Below are positions 54,099-60,239 of a DNA stretch of 64,000 bases, piece after piece. A program made the translations under genes and the position numbers. The DNA lies in NCBI GenBank assembly GCA_964344485.1, contig CAYFNF010000001.1, positions 124,001 to 188,000 on the forward strand. The letters are read 5' to 3'. How positions within the stretch are numbered: position 1 is the stretch's first letter; each line of letters starts with the position of its first letter. The notes beneath the pieces are model-generated. The model was not told where the DNA came from. It saw only the letters and a program-made list of their open reading frames with translations, and ran no database searches. The stretch is from CAYFNF01 sp964344485. Lineage in GTDB: Bacteria > Patescibacteriota > Patescibacteriia > UBA9570 > XYC2-FULL-38-9.

Positions 54099-55547
54099 AT
54101 GGAGATTTCGAGCATACGAGAGTTACGAAAACAATTGGATGATAAAAAAGTATCGGTCAAAGAAGTAGTAGACCATTACTTGAAGCGCATCACACAGACC
54201 AATAGTGATCTGAATAGTTTTATTACTGTAGATACCAAGCATGCACGTGAGCATGCGGAACATGCACAAGCAGAAATCGATAACAATAATCAGAGCCCGT
54301 TGACTGGTATTCCATATGCGGTGAAAGACATTTTCTGCACGCGCGGGTTGCGTACCACCGCAGGATCTAGAATTTTAAATGAGTACGTCCCTCCGTATTC
54401 AGCTACTTCAGTTGAGAGATGTAAAGACGCGGTGTTGTTAGGAAAGACAAACTGTGATGAATTTGCGCAAGGAGCATCGAATGAATACTCTGCGTTTGGT
54501 CCTGCAAAAAATCCGTATGATCTAGAGCGTGTTCCTGGTGGATCTTCTGGAGGTTCAGCAGTATCAGTAGCATCTGGGCAAGCGCTGTTTGCGTTAGGTA
54601 CGGACACCGGTGGATCCACACGTCTGCCAGCTGGGTTTTGTAACGTAGTAGGCTTTAAGCCGACCTACGGCCGTATTTCTCGATATGGAGTCATCTCCAT
54701 GGCGTCATCTTTTGACACTGTGAGCATATTCTCACGTTCTGTCGCAGATAGTGCATATGTACTTCGAGAGCTTGCTGGTGAGGATCCACTCGATTCAACA
54801 ACTCCTCGTGTTCCAGTGGACGACTATGTGCATGAGATAGAGCAATCTATACAAGGACTACGCATCGGTGTACCAAAAGAGGCGATCGAATTAGAAGGGC
54901 TGGACCCGCACGTTCGTACGATCCATGACGAAACAGTCAAATTATTGAGCGGTTTAGGCGCTGAGGTCGTAGAAGTATCGCTTCCGCACATCATGAAATA
55001 CGGGTTAGCCACATACTATATTCTCATTCCTTCTGAAGTGAGTTCGAATATGGCACGATTTGATGGTATGCAGTACGGAGAGCCTGCTGCAGGAGCTGAA
55101 ACTCTAGAGCAAGCGTTTGTGCGCACTCGTCAGCTTGGATTTGGTCCTGAGGTACGACGCCGTGTCATGACTGGCACGTTTTGTTTGTCCGCCGGGTATG
55201 TGGATGCGTACTATAAGAAAGCGCAGAAAGTGCGAACACTGATTCGGGAGGACTTTGCAGAAGCGTTTCGAGTGGTTGATTTACTATTCATGCCGACCTC
55301 TTCAACACCTCCGTTCAAGATAGGAGCACAGGACCAGGATCCAATTGCAATGTACTTAGCTGATATCTTTATGGTGCCTGCAACTCTTGCAGGAGTGCCC
55401 GCAATATCTCTGCCAGCAGGCGCAGTAGGTAATTTGCCTATCGGTATGCAGCTCATTGGCCCGCAGTTTAAGGATTCTGTGGTTCTCAGAGCTGCGCATG
55501 CATTAGAGCAGGAGATTCCGGCCCCATCATGCTCATTAGCAGTGTAA
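54099..55547 (+). CDS. gatA: Aspartyl/glutamyl-tRNA amidotransferase subunit A
   Basis: Amidase that releases ammonia from glutamine for transamidation. 482 residues. The Ser-cisSer-Lys triad lies in YAVKDIF (Lys), GGSSGGSAVSVASG and TDTGGSTRLPAGFC. GatB is not within the window. Confidence 0.97.
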   Translation: MEISSIRELRKQLDDKKVSVKEVVDHYLKRITQTNSDLNSFITVDTKHAREHAEHAQAEIDNNNQSPLTGIPYAVKDIFCTRGLRTTAGSRILNEYVPPYSATSVERCKDAVLLGKTNCDEFAQGASNEYSAFGPAKNPYDLERVPGGSSGGSAVSVASGQALFALGTDTGGSTRLPAGFCNVVGFKPTYGRISRYGVISMASSFDTVSIFSRSVADSAYVLRELAGEDPLDSTTPRVPVDDYVHEIEQSIQGLRIGVPKEAIELEGLDPHVRTIHDETVKLLSGLGAEVVEVSLPHIMKYGLATYYILIPSEVSSNMARFDGMQYGEPAAGAETLEQAFVRTRQLGFGPEVRRRVMTGTFCLSAGYVDAYYKKAQKVRTLIREDFAEAFRVVDLLFMPTSSTPPFKIGAQDQDPIAMYLADIFMVPATLAGVPAISLPAGAVGNLPIGMQLIGPQFKDSVVLRAAHALEQEIPAPSCSLAV

Positions 55548-55580
55548 TCCACTGTTTATCCATAGGATCGATTGGATCTA

Positions 55581-55609
55581 TAGACGGGCATTGTATTCTA
55601 TGTTATAAT
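55581..55609 (+). promoter_or_regulatory. Promoter of the response regulator
   Basis: TAGACG (55581-55586), 17-base spacer, perfect TATAAT (55604-55609). Confidence 0.72.
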
Positions 55610-55640
55610 ATGTATGTAAGATTTCGAAAAAATTACCAAT

Positions 55641-56018
55641 ATGGCCAAAAACACTATTCTCCTCGTCGAAGACGACGAAATGCTTCACGCCATGTATACT
55701 CAGAAGTTTCAGAAAGAAGGATACGAAGTTCTGTCTACTTATAATGGAGCTGAAGGAATTCAGATGGCAGACGAGCATCAGCCTGCTGTTATCCTATTAG
55801 ATATCATCATGCCGAAAATGGATGGATTTGTTGCGCTTAAGAAGATCAAGAAGAATGAAAAAACCAAAGAGATCCCAGTAATTCTGCTAACGAATCTCGG
55901 TCAAGAAGAGGATATCCGAAAAGGAAAGGAGTTAGGAGCAACGGATTACTTTATTAAAGCAAACCACACACCGCAAGAAGTCGTCGACAAGGTAAAGGAA
56001 GTACTTGCTGGAATGTAG
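55641..56018 (+). CDS. Single-domain response regulator (CheY-like)
   Basis: 125 residues, receiver domain only. Acidic pair in LLVEDDEMLH, phosphoacceptor Asp in ILLDIIMPKMDGF, Thr in PVILLTNLG, and conserved Lys in YFIKANHT. No output domain and no kinase nearby. Partners unknown; type IV pilus control is one possibility. Confidence 0.95.
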   Translation: MAKNTILLVEDDEMLHAMYTQKFQKEGYEVLSTYNGAEGIQMADEHQPAVILLDIIMPKMDGFVALKKIKKNEKTKEIPVILLTNLGQEEDIRKGKELGATDYFIKANHTPQEVVDKVKEVLAGM

Positions 56019-56039
56019 GCGGTGTTGTTCACATCAAGA

Positions 56040-56062
56040 ATTTGCCCTTCGGGGCTTTTTTT
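56040..56062 (+). terminator. Intrinsic terminator after the response regulator
   Basis: GCCC-TTCG-GGGC tetraloop hairpin followed by seven T. Confidence 0.82.
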
Positions 56063-56096
56063 GATATTAATAGAGTGCAATAATTAAAAGAAATGT

Positions 56097-56561
56097 ATGG
56101 AACGAACACTGATTATCATTAAACCAGATGCGCTTCAGCGAAATTTACTCGGTGACATTGTGAGCCGATTTGAGCGTAAAGGGTTAAAGATCATTGGACT
56201 GAAGATGGAGCATATCTCTGATCTAAAGATCGAAGAGCACTATGCGCATCATGCAGATAAACCATTTTTTCAGAATTTGAAAAAATTTATGCAGTCCGCT
56301 CCTGTAGTGCTTATGGCGCTTGAAGGGCTAGAAGCAGTAGAGGCAGTACGCTTAATTACAGGCGATACAAAAGGGCGAGCAGCAGATGGCGGGACTATTC
56401 GAGGTGATTACGCAATGAGCGTACAAGCGAATATTGTGCACGCGTCTGATTCTGTAGAGAATGCGAATTTAGAGCTAGAACGATTCTTTTCAGAAGATGA
56501 GCTGTTTGATTACAAGAAGATGGACTTTGAGTGGGTGTATTCAGAAGATGAGCGTGAATAG
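56097..56561 (+). CDS. ndk: Nucleoside diphosphate kinase
   Basis: Transfers phosphate among nucleoside di- and triphosphates. 154 residues. ERTLIIIKPDALQRNLLG at the start, HYAHHADKPFF, and the active-site histidine in NIVHASDSVENANLE. A little longer than usual at the C-terminus. Confidence 0.97.
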   Translation: MERTLIIIKPDALQRNLLGDIVSRFERKGLKIIGLKMEHISDLKIEEHYAHHADKPFFQNLKKFMQSAPVVLMALEGLEAVEAVRLITGDTKGRAADGGTIRGDYAMSVQANIVHASDSVENANLELERFFSEDELFDYKKMDFEWVYSEDERE

Positions 56562-56585
56562 CAGTTAATTTGTCGTATTGTTGAG

Positions 56586-56610
56586 CCGCCTCGCTATGAG
56601 GCGGTTTTTC
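56586..56610 (+). terminator. Intrinsic terminator after ndk
   Basis: CCGCCTC-GCTAT-GAGGCGG followed by TTTTT. Confidence 0.85.
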
Positions 56611-56714
56611 ATAATGTATGCAATGGTGTGTCCTTGAAAAAAGCTCTTAAAAATGGTCTTACAGCTTGTGAGTGATGCAGTAATTACGTAAATATGCACT
56701 TATGCACAGAATAG

Positions 56715-56743
56715 TTGACAAACATGAGAGACTGCATTACTCT
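56715..56743 (+). promoter_or_regulatory. Promoter of attenuator 1
   Basis: TTGACA (56715-56720), 17-base spacer, TACTCT (56738-56743), the same -10 sequence as the folD promoter. The leader peptide ATG is 11 bases further on. Confidence 0.7.
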
Positions 56744-56754
56744 TACTGCTAATT

Positions 56755-56856
56755 ATGAAACACGCAATCAGAACAACTCAGGAATGTGAACAGTATTACA
56801 GCCTTAGCTGGTATGCTTTCTTTTTTAGCTTTGAGCGCCAGAAGGTTGATGTGTAA
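56755..56856 (+). CDS. Attenuator leader peptide 1 (Phe-rich)
   Basis: 33 residues from ATG 56755 to TAA 56856. It begins MKHAIRTTQECEQYY and contains SLSWYAFFFSFERQKVDV. The regulatory run is TTC TTT TTT AGC TTT (56818-56832). Its last codons contain CCAGAAGG (56838-56845), the antiterminator strand. It resembles E. coli PheL/PheM leaders in logic. No Shine-Dalgarno; probably leaderless. Shares the S-x-S-W pattern with leader 2 and S-W with leader 3. Confidence 0.75.
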   Translation: MKHAIRTTQECEQYYSLSWYAFFFSFERQKVDV

Positions 56857-56909
56857 TTAATTTCTATTTCTTTCACGAGCAGCCTTCTGGAACGAAGGCT
56901 GCTTTATTT
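56838..56909 (+). promoter_or_regulatory. Attenuator 1: antiterminator versus terminator
   Basis: Terminator: AGCAGCCTTC (56878-56887), loop TGGAAC, GAAGGCTGCT (56894-56903), then TTATTTT. Antiterminator: CCAGAAGG (56838-56845) can pair with CCTTCTGG (56883-56890), extended on the far side to 11 pairs with one G-U. The two are mutually exclusive. A ribosome stalled on the Phe codons leaves 56838-56845 free, so readthrough into the GCS2-like gene is predicted when charged tRNA-Phe is scarce. Confidence 0.8.
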
Positions 56910-57021
56910 TGTGGCTGATGTAGGCAGCGGTATATACTGCTCTCTACATTGGCTCCGAAATCAAGACGATTCGCAAGCCATACCATCACATCGACAGCAG
57001 CAGACGAGGAATAAGGAGGAG

Positions 57022-57891
57022 ATGAAACCGACTGCACTAATCCCGTATGAGGGAGTCGATGGGCCCGCCGCGTTCTTCGCTGCCTTGGAGCAGCGTTTCG
57101 AAAGAAACAGAAGGAACGGATACGGCACCGCGTTCGGCGCGGAGATCGAAGGACACCTGCACGTGGGGGACGACCCCATGCCCGCCCTGCGGGGACCTGA
57201 ATTCCTTCAGCTCCGTGCGGAGCAATGCTCACCCGAGCGTCGCGCTCACAACGGATCGGATTCACTGTTCGCACCTGAGGTGCACCTCGGAAGGATCGAA
57301 GCACTCACGGTACCAGCACCGGACGTCGACGGCATGATGGCCGAAGTCACGCTCCGACTGCAGGAGATCGACGAGACTGCTGCCCGCATGGGTCTGAACT
57401 TCCGCTGTGATCCGATCATCCCGATTCCGGATGACCATGAAACCGTGGTCCTCCCTGAACTGCTCGACTCCGAGCGCTACCAAGCACTGTCACCCCAAGC
57501 CGCTCGCGCGGCACTCTCGGTCGCTGCACTGCAGTTCCAGAGGGGATGCCAGTCCATGGATCAAGCGCTCGGAATGTACGAAGCAGTCCGGCGTGCGTTG
57601 CCGGACCTACGTTTCATGGGAGATCTCACGGATGGTCGCCGACAGCGGCTCTACGAACTCTGGGTCGACCCAGAGATGGCTAGACCGCCGGTACTCCGGA
57701 ATCGCATGCAAGTCTACGCGCACGCGAGACGCTACGGCTGGGTGAACGCGCCCAAGGGGTGGTGGTCCGACGTGAGGATCAACATGATGAACGGGACCGT
57801 GGAACTACGGTCACCCGACGCATCGCGTGACCTCGCGCACATTCGGACTCTGGGCGAAGCCTTCGCTCACATCACCGCACCCTACGCGTAA
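57022..57891 (+). CDS. GCS2-like carboxylate-amine ligase, GC-rich cassette
   Basis: 289 residues with features of the glutamate-cysteine ligase type 2 (GCS2/YbdK/EgtA) family: an N-terminal TAFGAEIEGHLHVGDD (GxExE, residues about 38-52) and a C-terminal WWSDVRINMMNGTVELRSPD (residues about 247-266), the strand that reads WWDxRPxxxxGTxExRxxD in the family. It is shorter than typical members (about 370). The enzyme would join the gamma-carboxyl of Glu or a similar acid to an amine using ATP. An AAGGAGGAG Shine-Dalgarno sits immediately before the start. Controlled by the Phe attenuator. Substrates unknown. Confidence 0.75.
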   Translation: MKPTALIPYEGVDGPAAFFAALEQRFERNRRNGYGTAFGAEIEGHLHVGDDPMPALRGPEFLQLRAEQCSPERRAHNGSDSLFAPEVHLGRIEALTVPAPDVDGMMAEVTLRLQEIDETAARMGLNFRCDPIIPIPDDHETVVLPELLDSERYQALSPQAARAALSVAALQFQRGCQSMDQALGMYEAVRRALPDLRFMGDLTDGRRQRLYELWVDPEMARPPVLRNRMQVYAHARRYGWVNAPKGWWSDVRINMMNGTVELRSPDASRDLAHIRTLGEAFAHITAPYA

Positions 57892-57896
57892 ACTCC

Positions 57897-57931
57897 GAGG
57901 GGTTCTGGCCCAGCCCCTCAACCACTTTTTT
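57897..57931 (+). terminator. Intrinsic terminator after the GCS2-like gene
   Basis: GAGGGG pairs with CCCCTC across an 11-base loop, followed by AACCA and a T run. Confidence 0.7.
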
Positions 57932-57949
57932 CTAACTAATTCGTTTACA

Positions 57950-57955
57950 TATAGT
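57950..57955 (+). promoter_or_regulatory. Candidate -10 box for attenuator 2
   Basis: TATAGT lies 23 bases before leader peptide 2. The matching -35 position reads TTTTTC, so this promoter is weakly supported. Confidence 0.35.
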
Positions 57956-57977
57956 TGTACAACAGCACACTACGGTT

Positions 57978-58109
57978 ATGAACAGTCAATTACAGTCTCA
58001 CAGTTCAATAGAGAGTACCAATCGGTCATTCTGCGCCCGACAGTCTTTCTCATGGCAATACTATTACTACTATTCCCTAGTTTTTGGAAGGCTGTTTAGT
58101 GTGCCATAG
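57978..58109 (+). CDS. Attenuator leader peptide 2 (Tyr-rich)
   Basis: 43 residues from ATG 57978 to TAG 58109. The middle reads CARQSFSWQYYYYYSLVFGR: five consecutive Tyr codons (TAC TAT TAC TAC TAT, 58059-58073) follow the shared S-x-S-W. The Trp codon to antiterminator distance is 28 bases, against 29 in leader 1. A second short frame (58054-58099, MAILLLLFPSFWKAV) overlaps and cannot be excluded. Confidence 0.7.
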   Translation: MNSQLQSHSSIESTNRSFCARQSFSWQYYYYYSLVFGRLFSVP

Positions 58110-58166
58110 AGATTTTCTTTATTACGTATCGCGATAAAACCCTTCCAAGAACTGGAAGGGTTTTTT
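58081..58166 (+). promoter_or_regulatory. Attenuator 2: antiterminator versus terminator
   Basis: Terminator: AACCCTTCCA (58138-58147), loop AGAAC, TGGAAGGGTT (58153-58162), T run. Antiterminator: TTTTTGGAAGG (58081-58091), in the end of the leader peptide, pairs at all 11 positions (one G-U) with CCTTCCAAGAA (58141-58151). Stalling at the Tyr run would favour readthrough. Confidence 0.8.
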
Positions 58167-58301
58167 CTTGTCTACAGATTTTTCAGCGCGATTAGTTCAT
58201 CGCAATAAAAGATCTTGAGATAAGGATTCACGAGTCTTGAGAACGCTCTTCACAAACAAAGCGACAACAACCAACAACCACAGCAACACACGAGGTACAA
58301 G
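58167..58301 (+). promoter_or_regulatory. Structured 5' UTR of ATP-grasp-like gene 1
   Basis: After the attenuator come a hairpin (around CGCGAT/ATCGC, 58176-58213) and the shared element TCTTGAGAACG (58235-58245). A CGCT/AGCG stem leads into CGACAAC, then an A/C-rich unstructured stretch and a GAGG site. The 60240 gene has the same order of elements. Confidence 0.5.
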
Positions 58302-59684
58302 ATGAACATTCTGGACACGCACATCGAGCAGATGGAGTCCCTGGACCTGGGCGGGTTGGAGACCCGCAACATCCAGATGTCCCTGAGTCCGTTCGGGATT
58401 CTTCCCGGATACCGTACGGTCTACCCCCAGGTGGTCGTGGAAGCGCTGGCGAGCATCTTCACGGAGTTCAACGCAGCGTTCGCGCCCCTGATCGAGGCCA
58501 ACCGCGAGTGGGAGACCGACTACCAGTACTGCAACAACGGTGCTGGCCCGGTGAACTGGATCGTGCAGGTGGACATGGTCGGTCTGCCGCAACCGTTCCT
58601 GGAGCAGGCTGCGAGCATGCCCATGCCTGCCGTACGAGCGCTCCTGCGCAACCGCATCTTCGAGATGGAGAATTCCTGGGCCATGTACCAGTTCCTGGAA
58701 CGGGCCTTCTCTCGAGATGGACGCGATAGCTTCTACAAGCAGCGAGTTCGTGCTCTACTCGACGCGCTGCGAGCGAAGTTCGGGCGTCCGATCGCCCTAC
58801 TCGCGGTCACGCACGAGAAGTGGCACGCCATGCGCGCGATCGAGTTCGGCAAGCAAGAGGGCGAGCCGCTCACGGACGAAGAGGTGCGCGAGCTGACCGG
58901 CTTCGATCGGCTCTTCGGCCCCGACGACTTCCGCGCGTACCTGGCTGCGAACCACGGCAAGTGCGACTACCTGCTCTACGCGCGCACCAGCGACCCGATC
59001 GAGAAGCTCAAGAAGCCGAACATCGCAGTCGACCACCCGCTGCTCGCGGACCCGGAGATGCGACGCCTGATCAAGGCGCACGCGATCACGTTCAACGTGG
59101 ACAATCCGGAGTGGCCGACCGGCAGTTCGCGGCGGATCAACGACACCAAGTGGTACATGCCGCCCATGGGCATGGCGTACCCGGTCCGTAGAGATCAGGA
59201 CTACCTGCATGCAGCGTTTCTGGAACACCTGTTCCGCGGCCGCGCGTACGATCAGTACGACGATGAGCGTCTGAGCTCGGACTTCGAAGCGTACCTGTGC
59301 CTGCAAGGAGTCGACATCGCAGCGGTTCATGCGGGCCAGGTGACGATGCGGGCCAAACCCGCTCAGGGCGCGTTCGGATGCTATGGACACGTGGTCGGTC
59401 CACTGACCAGGGGCAAGATCCGCTCCAAGATCCGACGGAACCTGCAGAAGCGCGGACCGTACATGCTGCAGCCTGAGATGCGTACCCCCATGGTCCAGGA
59501 CCAGGCAAGTGGTGCTCGGTATCTGTACATCGATCGGAACTTCTTCGGAATGCTGGACGGTGCACCCGTCTTCCTCGGAGGATTCCGTTCCATGATGCCG
59601 GTGGATGCGCACGAAGCGCACAAGGGTCGCAATCACGGGAACCACCACACGGTACACGCCGAGGTGATCTCGGAAGAGATGTAG
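58302..59684 (+). CDS. ATP-grasp-like ligase paralog 1, GC-rich cassette
   Basis: 460 residues. The N-terminal ~160 residues hold a block shared with its paralog (NREWETDYQYCNNG, residues 67-80). The Rossmann-like middle begins GRPIALLAVTHEKWHAM (161-177). The C-terminal third looks like an ATP-grasp nucleotide fold: MRAKPAQGAFGCYGHV (349-364), RGPYMLQPEMRTP (384-396) and YLYIDRNFFG...FLGGFRSMMP (407-433), matching the Lys/Gly-loop, the xxQP hinge and the acidic/Arg strands. I infer a peptide or amide ligase of circularly permuted or glutathione-synthetase-like type. The family is not certain. Under a Tyr attenuator, next to a GCS2-like gene. Confidence 0.65.
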   Translation: MNILDTHIEQMESLDLGGLETRNIQMSLSPFGILPGYRTVYPQVVVEALASIFTEFNAAFAPLIEANREWETDYQYCNNGAGPVNWIVQVDMVGLPQPFLEQAASMPMPAVRALLRNRIFEMENSWAMYQFLERAFSRDGRDSFYKQRVRALLDALRAKFGRPIALLAVTHEKWHAMRAIEFGKQEGEPLTDEEVRELTGFDRLFGPDDFRAYLAANHGKCDYLLYARTSDPIEKLKKPNIAVDHPLLADPEMRRLIKAHAITFNVDNPEWPTGSSRRINDTKWYMPPMGMAYPVRRDQDYLHAAFLEHLFRGRAYDQYDDERLSSDFEAYLCLQGVDIAAVHAGQVTMRAKPAQGAFGCYGHVVGPLTRGKIRSKIRRNLQKRGPYMLQPEMRTPMVQDQASGARYLYIDRNFFGMLDGAPVFLGGFRSMMPVDAHEAHKGRNHGNHHTVHAEVISEEM

Positions 59685-59687
59685 CAC

Positions 59688-59723
59688 GCCGCACTCTCCA
59701 AGCGAGAAGTCCGGCTTTTTTTT
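59688..59723 (+). terminator. Intrinsic terminator after ATP-grasp-like gene 1
   Basis: GCCG, ACT and CTC pair with GAG, AGT and CGGC (small bulges), followed by eight T. Confidence 0.7.
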
Positions 59724-59792
59724 GCCAACAATAGCATTTTCTTCATGAAAAAGCCTTTATTTTTAAACCGAAATATGATGTAGCGCAATAAA

Positions 59793-59811
59793 CGCTTTTT
59801 TTCTAGCATTT
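59793..59811 (+). terminator. Second small terminator-like hairpin
   Basis: GCG-CAATAAA-CGC followed by seven T. Short stem; perhaps a back-up. The 59724-59842 stretch is AT-rich, with no gene seen. Confidence 0.35.
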
Positions 59812-59842
59812 TCGCCATTTACTATGTTTTTTTTGCTAATAC

Positions 59843-59870
59843 TTGACTTTTTTTCAAAAACCTTTATGAT
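59843..59870 (+). promoter_or_regulatory. Promoter of attenuator 3
   Basis: TTGACT (59843-59848), 16-base spacer, TATGAT (59865-59870). Confidence 0.75.
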
Positions 59871-59893
59871 ATGTTAAATTCAACCTAGGAAAA

Positions 59894-60028
59894 ATGGACT
59901 TACAACGCCTTTCAACAATGCATCAAAAACGAATTAGCTGGTTTTTTAGCCCTCTAATTCTCATTGAGGTGATTTATTTTTTCGGAATTATTCACCGATT
60001 GGAAGGCCGCTTGACGTGTACTAGATAA
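59894..60028 (+). CDS. Attenuator leader peptide 3 (aromatic/Ile-rich)
   Basis: 44 residues from ATG 59894 to TAA 60028, with a TAGGA Shine-Dalgarno-like site 4 bases upstream. The key segment is KRISWFFSPLILIEVIYFFG then IIHRLEGRLTCTR. S-W is shared with leaders 1 and 2. The codons nearest the antiterminator are TAT TTT TTC GGA ATT ATT (59975-59992), 6 to 23 bases before it, so Tyr/Phe and perhaps Ile are candidate signals. Confidence 0.72.
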   Translation: MDLQRLSTMHQKRISWFFSPLILIEVIYFFGIIHRLEGRLTCTR

Positions 60029-60078
60029 CAAACAACTATCGTTTCACAGCAACCCTTCCAATCCTGGAAGGGTTTTTG
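59998..60078 (+). promoter_or_regulatory. Attenuator 3: antiterminator versus terminator
   Basis: Terminator: AACCCTTCCA (60051-60060), loop ATCC, TGGAAGGGTT (60065-60074), T run. Antiterminator: ATTGGAAGG (59998-60006), in the leader-peptide codons, is exactly complementary to CCTTCCAAT (60054-60062). The terminator stem is identical in sequence to that of attenuator 2. Confidence 0.82.
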
Positions 60079-60239
60079 CTTGTCTTGAGATGTTTCCATA
60101 CGACACTACAGCCGTATTGAAACATCTTAAGAGGAGTGCAAACAACTCTTGAGAACGGTTCATTGACAGCAAAACCGACAACCTCACACCCGCCTACTAC
60201 ACCCGCCCATCTGTTCCCTCCTGCTCATCAGAGTGAAAG
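60079..60239 (+). promoter_or_regulatory. Structured 5' UTR of ATP-grasp-like gene 2
   Basis: A long hairpin (GATGTTTC and ATACG pairing with CGTAT and GAAACATC, about 60088-60127), then AAGAG/CTCTT, then the shared TCTTGAGAACG (60148-60158) and a CGGTT/AACCG stem running into CGACAAC. This is the same order as at 58167-58301, with compensatory changes in the last stem. An A/C-rich stretch leads to the start; the Shine-Dalgarno is weak. Confidence 0.5.

Noticed and set aside
56878..56903. T-box riboswitch upstream of the GCS2-like gene (TGGAAC in the loop)
   Set aside because: The TGGAAC lies in the terminator loop, the 14-base T-box consensus is absent, and no stem I with specifier loop is seen. 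The leader ORF with Phe codons explains the switch better.
58054..58099. Leader peptide MAILLLLFPSFWKAV as the main reading of attenuator 2
   Set aside because: Possible, but the Tyr frame shares the S-x-S-W head and the Trp-to-antiterminator spacing with leader 1. Kept only as an alternative.
58797..59687. Long open frames antisense to the GC-rich genes (also 59137-59694, 60228-60977, 61056-61628)
   Set aside because: GC-rich codon use removes stop codons from the opposite strand. These frames have no ribosome site, promoter or protein-like motifs.
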